This document shows positions 42,717-51,676 of a DNA stretch of 64,000 nt, in pieces (positions within the stretch are counted from its first letter, which is position 1; each line of letters starts with the position of its first letter). This stretch comes from Streptomyces sp. TSRI0281. Its GTDB lineage: Bacteria; Actinomycetota; Actinomycetes; Streptomycetales; Streptomycetaceae. The DNA is taken from positions 62,001 to 126,000 of the forward strand of contig NZ_LWLE01000036.1 in NCBI RefSeq assembly GCF_001905125.1. Direction: 5' to 3'. The notes beneath the pieces are model-generated. The model searched no databases and was not told the origin of the DNA. It saw only the letters and a list, made by a program, of their open reading frames with translations. The translations under genes and the position numbers were made by a program.

Positions 42717-42774
42717 TGTACGGTGTACGGGACGTGACGCTGTACACCGTATGGGAAGTCCTGTACGCCGTACA
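42717..42774 (-). promoter_or_regulatory. Three TGTAC-x3-GTACA-type operators
   Basis: TGTACGGTGTACG (42717), TGTACACCGTATG (42741) and TGTACGCCGTACA (42762) sit within 28-85 bp upstream of the exporter ATG. The third is a perfect palindrome around its centre. They are the best candidates for the binding sites of the downstream TetR protein. Confidence 0.65.
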
Positions 42775-42899
42775 AGTTGATTTCGCGCGAGCGGTCGGGG
42801 CGGGGCGGGCGGTTCGGGGCGGCGGAAGACGCCTGACCCGGGCCGGATGTTCCGGCCCGGGTCGGGGTGGGGTGAGGTGAGATGTGCCCGGTGTTCGGG

Positions 42900-45098
42900 T
42901 CAGGTGGTGGGCCGGGTCAGGTCGTAGAAGGTGGAGCTGCCGACGGTGACCTCCGTGAAGTTCTCCGTCACCCACGAGGAGATCTGCGAGGACGTACCGG
43001 CGCTGCCGCCCATCCCGCCGCCGCCCATACCGCCGCCCATGCCTCCGCCACCGCCTCCCGAGATGAAGTAGTGGATCCGGCCGTCGGCCACGTACTTCTT
43101 GAACTGGGCGAGCGTCGGGGACGGGTCGCTGCCGTTGAAGCCGCCGATCGCCATCACCGGGTCACCGGTGGCGAGCTGGTAGCTCGCGGCGTTCTGCGAG
43201 CCGATGGCCGCGGCGGCCCAGGTGAAGTCTCCGGCGTTCTTCTCCAAGAGCTTCTTGGCCTCCGCGCCGACGGACGAGCCGTTGAGCAGTCCGCCCATGC
43301 CGCCCCCGCCCATGCCGCCGCCCATACGGCCTTCGCCGGTGGTGCCGGGAGCGGTGCCGGGCATTCCGCCCTGGCGATTGTTGCCCTGGCCTTGTCCCTG
43401 GCCTTGTCCCTGACCCTGGCCTTGTCCCTGCTGACCGCCTGTCGGCGGCTGGCCCATACCGCCGCCCTGCTGGTTGCCCTGCTGGGTCCCCTGCCCCGGA
43501 GGCCGCATCCCGCCCCGCATTCCGCCACCGTCACCACCGCCGCCCGGGCCGCCCATGCCGCTCGCACCCGACGGGCCCGCCGTCACGATCGACCCCTGGT
43601 GTCCGGTGTCCAACGTGCTGATCGTGTACGCCGTCGGCCCCGCCAGCGACGCGACGAAGCCCAGCCCCACCGCGGCGAGTGCGAGCCGCCGCCCCGTCCG
43701 GGCGGCGAGCAGCAGGCCGGCCGAGGCCACCAGACCGCCGATCAGGACGGCCCAGCGCAGCCACGGCAGGTGGTCCGGGGTGCGCCCCAGCAGGACGTAC
43801 GACCAGATCACCGTGACGGCGACGGTCACGGCGAGCACGCCGCCCGCCCACCACCTGGCCCGTTCCTCCCACAGGACCGTGGCGCCCATGCCGACGAGCG
43901 CCGCGACGTAGGGCGCGAGGGCCACCGTGTAGTACTGGTGGAAGATCCCGGCCATGAAGCTGAAGACGACCGCGGTCATCAGCAGCGAACCGCCCCAGGC
44001 GAGGAAGGCCGCACGCGCCGTGTCCGTCCGCTTCGCCTTCCAGGTCAGCCAGACACCCGCGGCGAGCAGGATCAGGGCGGCGGGCAGCAGCCACGAGATC
44101 TGACTGCCGATCTCGGAGTTGAACATCCGGCCGACGCCGGTCTCACCCCAGCCTCCGCCGCGGCCACCACCGCCGTCACCGCCACCCCCACCACCGACGC
44201 TGCCGGTCTCCTCGCCGTTGATCCGGCCGAGTCCGTTGTAGCCGAAGGTGAGTTCCAGGAACGAGTTGTTCTGGGAGCCGCCGATGTACGGCCGTGAGGA
44301 GGCGGGCATCAGCTCGACGATCGCCACCCACCAGCCGCCCGCGACCACCATCGTGAGTGCGGACAGGGCGAGTTGGCCGAGCCTCCCGCGTACGGAACCG
44401 GGTGCGAACACCGCGTACAGCACGGCCAGCGGCGGCAGGATCAGGAACGCCTGCAAGGTCTTCGTCAGGAACGCGAACCCGACCGCTGCCCCCGCCCAGA
44501 CCAGCCACTTCGTGCGTCCGTTCTCCATCGCCCGCAGGACGCAGCAGACGGTGACGGTCATCAGGAGCGCCAGCAGCGCGTCCGGGTTGTTGAAGCGGAA
44601 CATCAGCGCGGCGACCGGCGTCAGCGCGAGGACGGCCATGGCGATCAGCCCGGCGGCAGCGCTGAAGCGACGGCGCACTGCTGCGTACAGCACGCCGGCC
44701 GTGGCGACGCCCATCAGCACCTGCGGGACGAGGATCGCCCAGGAGCTGAGCCCGAAGAGCCGCACGGACAGGGCCATCGGCCAGAGGGTCGCCGGGGGCT
44801 TGTCGACGGTGATGGCGTTGGCGGCGTCCAGCGAGCCGAAGAAGAACGCCTTCCAGCTATGGCTGCCGGCCTGCACGGCGGCGGAGTAGAAGGAGTTGGC
44901 GTAACCGGAGGCGCTGAGATTCCACAGGTAGGCCAGCGCGACGACGAGCAGCAGCCCGAGGAAAGCGGGCCGTACCCAGCGGGGGTCGTCCGGCCTGCCC
45001 CGCAGGGTGCGCCGCGCGAACGCCTCCCTGGTGCGCCCGTGCGCGGCGGGGACACCCGGGGACGGGGCGGGAACATGGTCGGGGTACAGGGTGGTCAT
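42900..45098 (-). CDS. ArnT/PMT-like membrane glycosyltransferase (GT39/83 type)
   Basis: A 732-residue protein from ATG 45098. The N-terminal half has about 11 membrane helices, the first-loop catalytic region GSLDAANAITVDKPPATLWP and FRFNNPDALLALLMTVTVCC, typical of polyprenyl-phosphate-sugar mannosyl/arabinosyl transferases. An extracellular part holds Gly-rich tracts (GQGQGQGQ, MGGGMGGGG) and two soluble domains (LEKNAGDFTWAAAAIGSQNA; ISSWVTENFTEVTVGSSTFY). It probably glycosylates surface molecules. The start overlaps the preceding gene's stop (ATGA), so it is translationally coupled. A longer frame to 45824 is an artefact running through that upstream gene. Confidence 0.92.
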   Translation of the reverse strand: MTTLYPDHVPAPSPGVPAAHGRTREAFARRTLRGRPDDPRWVRPAFLGLLLVVALAYLWNLSASGYANSFYSAAVQAGSHSWKAFFFGSLDAANAITVDKPPATLWPMALSVRLFGLSSWAILVPQVLMGVATAGVLYAAVRRRFSAAAGLIAMAVLALTPVAALMFRFNNPDALLALLMTVTVCCVLRAMENGRTKWLVWAGAAVGFAFLTKTLQAFLILPPLAVLYAVFAPGSVRGRLGQLALSALTMVVAGGWWVAIVELMPASSRPYIGGSQNNSFLELTFGYNGLGRINGEETGSVGGGGGGDGGGGRGGGWGETGVGRMFNSEIGSQISWLLPAALILLAAGVWLTWKAKRTDTARAAFLAWGGSLLMTAVVFSFMAGIFHQYYTVALAPYVAALVGMGATVLWEERARWWAGGVLAVTVAVTVIWSYVLLGRTPDHLPWLRWAVLIGGLVASAGLLLAARTGRRLALAAVGLGFVASLAGPTAYTISTLDTGHQGSIVTAGPSGASGMGGPGGGGDGGGMRGGMRPPGQGTQQGNQQGGGMGQPPTGGQQGQGQGQGQGQGQGQGNNRQGGMPGTAPGTTGEGRMGGGMGGGGMGGLLNGSSVGAEAKKLLEKNAGDFTWAAAAIGSQNAASYQLATGDPVMAIGGFNGSDPSPTLAQFKKYVADGRIHYFISGGGGGGMGGGMGGGGMGGSAGTSSQISSWVTENFTEVTVGSSTFYDLTRPTT

Positions 45099-46471
45099 CG
45101 GACGTTCCCCAGTTCGTGTTCGGTACGCCGGTCCGGGAAGACCCAGGCGCGGAAGAGCAGGAAGCGCAGCACCGTCGCCGCGAGGTTGGCCGCGATCAGG
45201 ACGGCGAGTTCCGTGCCGTGCGAGGGCGAGCCGGATGCCGCCCCCAGCGCGGCGAGCGAGCCGCCGGTCAGGGCGAGGCCGATGGCGAAGACGACGAGCC
45301 CCTGCGCCTGGTGGCGTACGGCGCCGCCCAGGCCGCGTACACCGAAGGTGAGCCTCCGGTTGGCCGCCGTATTGGCGACGGCCGACACCAGCAGCGCGCC
45401 GCCGTTGGCGAACTGCGGCCCGAAGCCCATCCGGAACAGCGAGTACAGGGCCAGATAGAAGAGGGTGGAGAGGGCCCCCACGACGCAGAATCCGACGAGT
45501 TGGCGGGCCAGCCCGCCCGGCACCCCGGGCAGGGCGCGGTCGCGCGGGTCGTCGCCGAAGGGGCGGGCCAGCCGGTCCAGCGGCAGTGCGCCGACGGCCA
45601 GCGCCCGCCCCACCCGCCACACGCCTTTCAGGTCCTCGGTCGCCGTCCGCACGATATGGACGGTCGAGTCGGGGTCGTCGACCCAGTCGACCGGTACCTC
45701 GTGGATGCGCAGCCCGGCACGTTCGGCGAGCACCAGCATCTCGGTGTCGAAGAACCACCCGGTGTCCTCGACCATCGGCAGCAGCCGCTGGGCGACCTCG
45801 CGCCGGATCGCCTTGAATCCGCACTGGGCGTCGCTGAACCGTGCGGCCAGCGACGAACGCAGGATGAGGTTGTAGGCCCGCGAGATGAACTCACGCTTCG
45901 ACCCGCGCACCACCCGTGAACTGCGCGCCAGCCGCGACCCGATGGCCAGGTCGGAGTGGCCGGAGATCAGGGGGGCGACCAGTGGGAGCAGTGCGTTGAG
46001 GTCGGTCGAGAGGTCGACGTCCATGTAGGCGAGGACCGGGGAGTCGGAGTGCGACCACACGGTACGCAGCGCCCGGCCGCGCCCCTTCTCCTCCAGCCGG
46101 TACGAACGCACTTCCGGGATGGCCGCCGCGAGCGCGGCCGCCACCCGGGGCGTGCGGTCGGTGCTCGCGTTGTCCGCGACGGTGATGCGGAAGGGGTACG
46201 GGAAGGTGCGGACCAGATGGTCGTGCAGGCGCAGTACGCACGGTTCGAGGTCCTTCTCCTCGTTGTGGACGGGAACCACGATGTCGAGCACGGGGGCACC
46301 GGCCGCATCGGCCTCGCCGGCCAGGAGGTGTTCCCTGGCCGGCAGGCTGTCACCACTGCCGCTGCCACTGCCGCTGCTGACACTGCTGGCGCCGCTGCCG
46401 CTATGGCCGCTGCCGCCGCTCCGGAGGCTGTCGGTTCGCATGTCATCGACATTCGCCAACCGCGCTGTCAC
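45095..46471 (-). CDS. Bifunctional GT2 glycosyltransferase / GtrA flippase-like protein
   Basis: A 458-residue protein. Residues about 45-290 are a GT2 dolichol-phosphate-mannose-synthase-like domain (LDIVVPVHNEEKDLEPCVLR, VADNASTDRTP, YMDVDLSTDL with the DxD, FSDAQCGFKAIRR). Residues about 320-450 are a four-helix GtrA domain (QLVGFCVVGALSTLFYLALY). It would make a polyprenyl-phosphate-sugar and help flip it, supplying the ArnT-like enzyme encoded directly after it. The GTG start overlaps the sensor-kinase stop (GTGA). An alternative start at 46441 (MRTDSLRSGG) is possible. Confidence 0.93.
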   Translation of the reverse strand: MTARLANVDDMRTDSLRSGGSGHSGSGASSVSSGSGSGSGDSLPAREHLLAGEADAAGAPVLDIVVPVHNEEKDLEPCVLRLHDHLVRTFPYPFRITVADNASTDRTPRVAAALAAAIPEVRSYRLEEKGRGRALRTVWSHSDSPVLAYMDVDLSTDLNALLPLVAPLISGHSDLAIGSRLARSSRVVRGSKREFISRAYNLILRSSLAARFSDAQCGFKAIRREVAQRLLPMVEDTGWFFDTEMLVLAERAGLRIHEVPVDWVDDPDSTVHIVRTATEDLKGVWRVGRALAVGALPLDRLARPFGDDPRDRALPGVPGGLARQLVGFCVVGALSTLFYLALYSLFRMGFGPQFANGGALLVSAVANTAANRRLTFGVRGLGGAVRHQAQGLVVFAIGLALTGGSLAALGAASGSPSHGTELAVLIAANLAATVLRFLLFRAWVFPDRRTEHELGNVR

Positions 46472-48516
46472 ACCGGTGTGCTGAGCCTGTGTCCACCCTG
46501 TGAGTCGCCCGCCCCGAGCCCGGTACCGGGCCCTGCGCAGGGATCCGTAACGGAGCGCGTAGCCGATCCCGTACCGGAGCGCGTGGCGAATCCCGTACCG
46601 GAGCCTGTAGCGGCCGGGTCGGCGGGCAGTCGGACGGCGAAGACCGTGCGTCCGGGCTCCGAGCGCACCTCCACCCGGCCGCCGTGCGCGGCGACGACGG
46701 CCTCCACGATGGCGAGCCCCAGTCCGGTGGAGCCCGCACCGCGTGAGCGCGAGGCGTCGCCACGCGCGAACCGTTCGAAGACATGCGGCAGCAGTCCGGC
46801 CGGGATGCCGGGCCCGTCGTCCTCGACCTCCAGCGTCACCCGGGGCAGGCCGGCGGAGGCCGCCCGCACCCGGACGGTGACCGTGGTCCCGGGCGGGGTG
46901 TGTGTACGGGCGTTGGCCAGGAGGTTGACCAGCACCTGCTGGATGCGGGGCGGATCGGCCCGTACGGTCGTGGGGGCATCCGGCAGCTCCAGCCGCCAGT
47001 GGTGCTGTACGGCTCCGGGCCCGCCGGAAGGCCCTCCGCCCGGTCCGCCGCCCGGTCCTCCGTCCGGCCCGGCCCCCGGTCCGCCGCCCGCTTCGCCCGC
47101 GACGCGCGCATCGCTCACCGCGTCGACGACGAGCGGCAGCAGATCAGTGCTCTCGTAACTGAGCGGCCGTCCGGCATCGAGCCGTGCCAGCAGCAGCAGA
47201 TCCTCCACCATCCCCGTCATCCGCTGCGCCTCGGACTCGATCCGGCCCAGTGCGTGGCGGGTGTCGGGGCCGGTGTCCTCCCGGCCGCGTCTGGTCAGTT
47301 CGGCGTACCCGCGGATCGAGGCCAGCGGGGTGCGCAGCTCATGACTGGCGTCGGCGACGAACTGCCGTACCCGCATCTCGCTGTCCTGCCGCGCCGCCAG
47401 CGCCGAACCGACGTGTCCCAGCATCCGGTTGAGCGCGGCGCCCACCTGCCCGACCTCGGTACGGGGGTCGGCCTCGGCGTCCGGGACGCGTTCGAACAGG
47501 GCCACCTCGCCACTGTGCAGGGGGAGTTCGGAGACACGGGTCGCGGCGGCGGCGACCCGGCGCAGCGGACGCAGGGCCACTCCGACCATGGCGGCGCCCG
47601 CGATACCGGCGGCGGTCAGTCCGGCCGCGGTGACACAGACCTCGACGAGGATCAGGGCGGTGAGGGCGCTGCTCACCTCGTCGCTGGGGATGCCGACGAG
47701 GACGGTGTCCCCGTCGGAGGTGGCGACGGCCTCCACCCGGTAGCCGCCGAGGCCGGGCAGGTCGATGCCCCGCGCCTCTCCGCCGGTACTCGACCCGGAG
47801 GCGTCCGGCCCGGAGGCGTCCGGGTCCGAGGCGTCCGGCCCGTCCCGCAGCCCGTCCATGAGCCCGTCGGCCAGCGCGTTCTCCAGCGCGGCCCGCTGGG
47901 CGCCGGTCAGCGGCTCGGCACTCTCCTGGGCGCGCTGACCGCTGTCCTCGACCACCTTCGACTCGGTGACGGTCCCGTCGACGACGACGGCCCCGAGGGT
48001 GCCGAAGGGCTGGCCGCCCCCGCCGATGAAGCCCAGCGGTCCGGCGGCGCGGAGCCCGGCGACGAGCGGTGAGGGGCCGGGCGGCCGCTCCGCGCGTACG
48101 GCGATGGAGTGCAGCTGATCGTCGAGCTTGCCGTACATGTAGCTGTGGAAGGCGATGGCGGTGACCGAGCCGATCACGGCGGCGACGACGGCGATGAGAG
48201 AGACGGCGGACACGACGAGCCGGGTCCGCAGCGTCCAAGGCTTCCGCGACTTCCGCAGCGCCCCCGGCTCCTCCGACTCCCCCGACTTCCGCAGCGTCCC
48301 CGACTCCCCCGGCTTCCCCGACTTCCGCAGCGTCCCCGACTCCCCCGGCTTCCCCGACTTCCGCAGCGTCCCCGACTCCCCCGGCTTCCCCGACTCCCCC
48401 GGCTTCCCCGGCTTCCGCAGCCTCGGCGGCTTTCGCGCCGGGCCACCCGCCCGCGCCGATCCGCTCACCGATCCGCTCGCCGTGCCTCTCACGGGTCCGC
48501 CCACGGGGGTGCGCAC
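46468..48516 (-). CDS. Two-component sensor histidine kinase
   Basis: A 682-residue protein. It has a repeat-rich cytoplasmic N-terminus (residues about 25-95, KPGESGTLRKSG units), a transmembrane helix, an extracellular sensor of about 150 residues, a second helix, HAMP (ALRPLRRVAAAATRVSE) and HisKA with His392 in SHELRTPLASIRGYAELT. The N-box is NLLANARTHTP, G1 is EDDGPGIPAG and G2 is GSTGLGLAIVEAVVAAHGG. It starts at GTG 5 bases after the response-regulator stop. It and its response regulator head an operon with two glycosyltransferases, suggesting control of envelope glycosylation. Confidence 0.93.
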   Translation of the reverse strand: MRTPVGGPVRGTASGSVSGSARAGGPARKPPRLRKPGKPGESGKPGESGTLRKSGKPGESGTLRKSGKPGESGTLRKSGESEEPGALRKSRKPWTLRTRLVVSAVSLIAVVAAVIGSVTAIAFHSYMYGKLDDQLHSIAVRAERPPGPSPLVAGLRAAGPLGFIGGGGQPFGTLGAVVVDGTVTESKVVEDSGQRAQESAEPLTGAQRAALENALADGLMDGLRDGPDASDPDASGPDASGSSTGGEARGIDLPGLGGYRVEAVATSDGDTVLVGIPSDEVSSALTALILVEVCVTAAGLTAAGIAGAAMVGVALRPLRRVAAAATRVSELPLHSGEVALFERVPDAEADPRTEVGQVGAALNRMLGHVGSALAARQDSEMRVRQFVADASHELRTPLASIRGYAELTRRGREDTGPDTRHALGRIESEAQRMTGMVEDLLLLARLDAGRPLSYESTDLLPLVVDAVSDARVAGEAGGGPGAGPDGGPGGGPGGGPSGGPGAVQHHWRLELPDAPTTVRADPPRIQQVLVNLLANARTHTPPGTTVTVRVRAASAGLPRVTLEVEDDGPGIPAGLLPHVFERFARGDASRSRGAGSTGLGLAIVEAVVAAHGGRVEVRSEPGRTVFAVRLPADPAATGSGTGFATRSGTGSATRSVTDPCAGPGTGLGAGDSQGGHRLSTPV
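48287..48430. repeat. 36-bp tandem repeats inside the kinase gene
   Basis: Three near-perfect 36-bp copies (48287, 48323, 48359) plus flanking partial copies encode repeated 12-residue TLRKSGKPGESG-type units. Being in frame, copy-number change would lengthen or shorten the kinase N-terminus without breaking it. Confidence 0.85.
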
Positions 48517-48520
48517 CGGC

Positions 48521-49264
48521 CTACTCCCCGGGCTTGATCAGATACCCCGCCCCACGCCGGGTGTGGATCATCGGCGTCCGTCCCGCGTCGATCTTCTTGC
48601 GCAGATACGAGATGTAGAGCTCGACGACGTTGGCCTGGCCGCCGAAGTCGTAGTTCCACACCCGGTCCAGGATCTGGGCCTTGCTGAGCACCCGGCGCGG
48701 ATTGCGCATCAGGAAGCGCAGCAGCTCGAACTCGGTGGCCGTGAGGTGGATCGAGTCCTCGCCCCGGCTCACCTCGTGGCTGTCCTCGTCCAGCACCAGG
48801 TCCCCGACGACGAGCGTCGACTCACTGCGTACCGCCGCTGCCGCCGTGACCGACCGCCGGATCAGCCCGCGCAGCCGCGCCACGACCTCCTCCAGGCTGA
48901 ACGGCTTGGTCACATAGTCGTCGCCGCCCGCGGTGAGCCCCGCGATCCGGTCCTCCACGGCGTCCCGCGCGGTCAGGAAGAGGACCGGGACGTCGGAGTA
49001 CTCCCGCCGCAGCCGGCCGAGCACGGAGAGCCCGTCCATGTCGGGCAGCATCACATCGAGAACCACCGCGTCGGGGCGGAAATCACGGGCGGCCCGTACG
49101 GCTCCGGCACCGTCACCGGCGCTGCGCACGTCCCAGCCCTCGTACCGCAGGGCCATGGAGAGCAGCTCGGCGAGCGGTGCCTCGTCGTCCACGATGAGGA
49201 CGCGCACGGGGTTGCGGTCCGGCCTGAGCATCTCGGTACGCCCCTGGGGCGAGGTCGTCGTCAT
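48521..49264 (-). CDS. OmpR/PhoB family response regulator
   Basis: A 247-residue protein. The receiver has acidic residues DDE (26-28), phospho-acceptor Asp70 in VVLDVMLPDMDG and Lys in DYVTKPFSLEEV. The winged helix ends HLTATEFELLRFLMRNPRRV, WNYDFGGQANVVELYISYLR and HTRRGAGYLI. It is the first gene of the four-gene operon and the partner of the adjacent kinase. Confidence 0.95.
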   Translation of the reverse strand: MTTTSPQGRTEMLRPDRNPVRVLIVDDEAPLAELLSMALRYEGWDVRSAGDGAGAVRAARDFRPDAVVLDVMLPDMDGLSVLGRLRREYSDVPVLFLTARDAVEDRIAGLTAGGDDYVTKPFSLEEVVARLRGLIRRSVTAAAAVRSESTLVVGDLVLDEDSHEVSRGEDSIHLTATEFELLRFLMRNPRRVLSKAQILDRVWNYDFGGQANVVELYISYLRKKIDAGRTPMIHTRRGAGYLIKPGE

Positions 49265-49330
49265 GCCCCCTACCCTGTGAGGGCCGCCTGAGAGCCGCCT
49301 GACCCATTCCTGTGAATTCCCTGAGAAACC

Positions 49331-50203
49331 TCAGCCGAACAGTGCGCTGGCGTTCCCGTGGCACACGCCCCGCAACCACGCGTCGCCCAGCTCCAGCCGC
49401 TCCAGCGCGTGCAGTTGATGGACGTACGGGTAGGGAATGTTCGGGAAGTCGGTTCCCAGCAGGATGCGGTCCCCGAGATCCGCGAGCCGCCCCCGTTCCG
49501 CCGCCGGGAAGGGGGAGAACCCCTCGGTGAAGTCCGTGAACGCCATCGTCGTGTCGAGGCGCACCTGTGGGTACGCACCGGCCAGCGCCAGGAACTCGGC
49601 GTACTCCGGCATCCCCATGTGCGCCACCACGAGCGGCAGCCGGGGATGGCGCGACAGCAGCCCGGCGATCGGCCCGGGCCCGGTGTACGCGCCCGGGGCG
49701 GGCCCGGACCCGCAGTGCATCACCACCGGAACACCGGCCTCCGCCAGCAGCCCCCAGACGGGCTCCAGGAGCGGGTCGTTCGGGTCGTACGCACCGACCT
49801 GGAGGTGCGACTTGAAGACCCGCGCCCCGTCCTCGACGGCCTCCTTCACATACCGCTCGACGCCCTCCTCCGGAAAGAAGGTGGCGGTGTGCAGGCAGTC
49901 GGGCACCCGCCCGGCGAAGTCCTTGGCCCAGCCGTTCAGCCAGCGGGCCATCCCCGCCTTGTGCGGATAGAGCATCGAGGTGAAACGGAGCACCCCGAAC
50001 GAACGCAGCAGGGCGAGCCGTTCGTCCTCGTCGTGCCGGTAGGTGATCGGCCACTCCATGCCGGTCAGCGGCCCGGCGGAGTCGAAGTACGCCCACACCT
50101 TGCGCAGGACCCGCTCCGGCATGAAGTGCGTATGGACATCGATGATCCCGGGCAGCCCCAGCCGCTCCCAGAACCGCACGACGTCGTCCCGTTCCTGCCC
50201 CAC
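49331..50203 (-). CDS. Amidohydrolase family (TIM-barrel, ACMSD-like) protein
   Basis: A protein of about 290 residues from GTG 50203 (GAGGGAG 5-6 bases upstream). It has the N-terminal metal motif IIDVHTHFMPERVL, a central lysine/histidine region VFKSHLQVGAYDPNDPLLEP, VPVVMHCGSGP, VVAHMGMPEY and the C-terminal LLGTDFPNIPYPY with the catalytic Asp. This is the amidohydrolase-2 subfamily, which contains decarboxylases and lactonases. The substrate is unknown. Confidence 0.9.
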   Translation of the reverse strand: MGQERDDVVRFWERLGLPGIIDVHTHFMPERVLRKVWAYFDSAGPLTGMEWPITYRHDEDERLALLRSFGVLRFTSMLYPHKAGMARWLNGWAKDFAGRVPDCLHTATFFPEEGVERYVKEAVEDGARVFKSHLQVGAYDPNDPLLEPVWGLLAEAGVPVVMHCGSGPAPGAYTGPGPIAGLLSRHPRLPLVVAHMGMPEYAEFLALAGAYPQVRLDTTMAFTDFTEGFSPFPAAERGRLADLGDRILLGTDFPNIPYPYVHQLHALERLELGDAWLRGVCHGNASALFG

Positions 50204-50240
50204 GTGCGCTCCCTCGCCTGTTCCCAGGGCCGATCCGCCC

Positions 50241-51173
50241 TCAGAACAACCCACCCTGCACGCCGCCACCCCCGATGTCGATGGTGGGCACACTCACCCC
50301 GGCCCCGGCCCCGATGCCGGCGCTGCCCCCGGTCCCGCCCCCTTCGCCCTCTCCGGCGCCGACCCCCGAGAGCTCCCACCCGCTCATCAGCCGGGTGTCC
50401 AGCACCACCACCCCACCGCCGCCCGGCCCGGTCGTCGCCAGATGCAGATCGGGCCCGGCCGCCGCGAGGAGCCGCCCCGCGACGACACCGCCGTCCGCCA
50501 ACGCGCTCACGGCCCTGACCGCCTCGGGCGCACCCTCCAGCCCGAACAGCCCCAGATGATCGACCGCCTCGAAGGGCAGCCGCTCCAACGACTCCGGCCA
50601 GCCGTCCCCTTCCAGCGCGACGGCCCGCCGGTACAGCTCCGCCACCTCGTCGCCCCGTTCCCCGGCACCCGGCAGCGTCCCGCGCACGGCCCGCTTCCTC
50701 GCGTACGGAATCCGGTCCGGCACCCCGAGCGCGGCCCGGAGCACCTCCTCGGTCCGCCGCGCCGCCATCAGGGGCCCACGCCCCAGCCAGCTGAACACCA
50801 CGGCCCCCTGCTCCCGCAGCCGCGCCGCCCCGCGCTCCTCCCCGGTGATCCCGACCTTGACCATTCCGGGCCCGAACCAGGCGAGATAGACGCGGTACGT
50901 ACGCGGGTCATCGGCGATCGTGTCGGCGGCCACCGAATGCGCCCGGTCCAGCCGCGCACACTCCGCGCACCGCGCCCCGGTACTCCGCACGGGCACCACG
51001 GCCCCCACCGGACACACGTTCCCCCGAGCCCCCACACAGTGCCGCTCCCCCACGGCCCGGAACCCGAGCCCGGCCCCGTACGCGAGCACACTCACCCGCC
51101 GGGCCGCCCCCTTGCACCACCCCAGCTCGGGCACCTCTCCCGGCCAGCGCAGCCCGGTGCACCACCACCCCAT
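50241..51173 (-). CDS. DUF2797 domain protein
   Basis: A protein of about 310 residues from ATG 51173. It has a cysteine-rich N-terminal zinc-ribbon-like part (RHCVGARGNVCPVGAVVPVR, ARCAECARLDR) and then YRVYLAWFGPGMVKVGITGE with AARLREQGA, a GIY-YIG-like core, and MAARRTEEVLRAAL. DUF2797 proteins are Streptomyces-typical and of unknown role; the VKVGIT core suggests a GIY-YIG nuclease-like fold. The C-terminal 40 residues are Gly-rich. Confidence 0.85.
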   Translation of the reverse strand: MGWWCTGLRWPGEVPELGWCKGAARRVSVLAYGAGLGFRAVGERHCVGARGNVCPVGAVVPVRSTGARCAECARLDRAHSVAADTIADDPRTYRVYLAWFGPGMVKVGITGEERGAARLREQGAVVFSWLGRGPLMAARRTEEVLRAALGVPDRIPYARKRAVRGTLPGAGERGDEVAELYRRAVALEGDGWPESLERLPFEAVDHLGLFGLEGAPEAVRAVSALADGGVVAGRLLAAAGPDLHLATTGPGGGGVVVLDTRLMSGWELSGVGAGEGEGGGTGGSAGIGAGAGVSVPTIDIGGGGVQGGLF

Positions 51174-51210
51174 GAGCCGACATCCCCGCCCTTCGTGGAT
51201 CACAACGCGA

Positions 51211-51240
51211 GAGGCCCCCAGGATTTCTCCTGGGGGCCTC
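51211..51240 (-). terminator. Terminator after tRNA-Arg
   Basis: GAGGCCCCCAGGA and TCCTGGGGGCCTC form a perfect 13-bp stem with a 4-base loop, just downstream of the tRNA on the minus strand. Confidence 0.8.
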
Positions 51241-51250
51241 TGGCCTGCTG

Positions 51251-51323
51251 TGCACTCGGCAGGATTCGAACCTGCAACCTTCTGATCCGTAGTCAGATGC
51301 TCTATCCGTTAAGCTACGAGTGC
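51251..51323 (-). tRNA. tRNA-Arg (anticodon ACG)
   Basis: A 73-nt cloverleaf with acceptor GCACTCG/CGAGTGC and discriminator A. The anticodon loop CTACGGA gives anticodon ACG in a TCTGA/TCAGA stem, with GGTTCGAATCC in the T-arm. No encoded CCA. It is the substrate of TadA (A34 to inosine). Confidence 0.95.
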
Positions 51324-51543
51324 TTGGCGTTCCGGGCTTTTCTGCCTGGTCGGCGTTGCGGGAACAACATTACATGACCTGCGCCGTGACGCGAAATCCA
51401 TTAGCCATACCGCCTCTGACCTGCGAAAACACCGTTCTGAGGCGTATCTCGGCCATCCTCCCGCCCGCCCCGGCGCTCTCCCTTCGCGCCGACCCCGTGC
51501 TCGCCCCGTGCCGACCCGCGAGCGGGGCGTCCGGCCGGAGACG

Positions 51544-51578
51544 ACCGAAGCCCCGTGCCAGGGGCACGGGGCTTCGGT
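51544..51578 (-). terminator. Terminator after tRNA-Ser(GCT)
   Basis: A 16-bp perfect stem, ACCGAAGCCCCGTGCC against GGCACGGGGCTTCGGT, with a 3-base loop, immediately after the tRNA. Confidence 0.85.
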
Positions 51579-51585
51579 GTTCGAG

Positions 51586-51676
51586 CGGAGGCGGAGGGAT
51601 TTGAACCCTCGATGGGCTTTAAGACCCAAACCGCATTAGCAGTGCGGCGCCATAGACCGGACTAGGCGACGCCTCC
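51586..51676 (-). tRNA. tRNA-Ser (anticodon GCT)
   Basis: A 91-nt class II tRNA with acceptor GGAGGCG/CGCCTCC, anticodon loop CTGCTAA (GCT) in a CCGCA/TGCGG stem, a long variable arm and GGTTCAAATCC in the T-arm. No encoded CCA. Confidence 0.95.

Noticed and set aside
42900..45824. 974-aa version of the ArnT-like protein
   Set aside because: The extra N-terminus reads the GT2-GtrA gene in another frame; ATG 45098 with an ATGA overlap is the real start.
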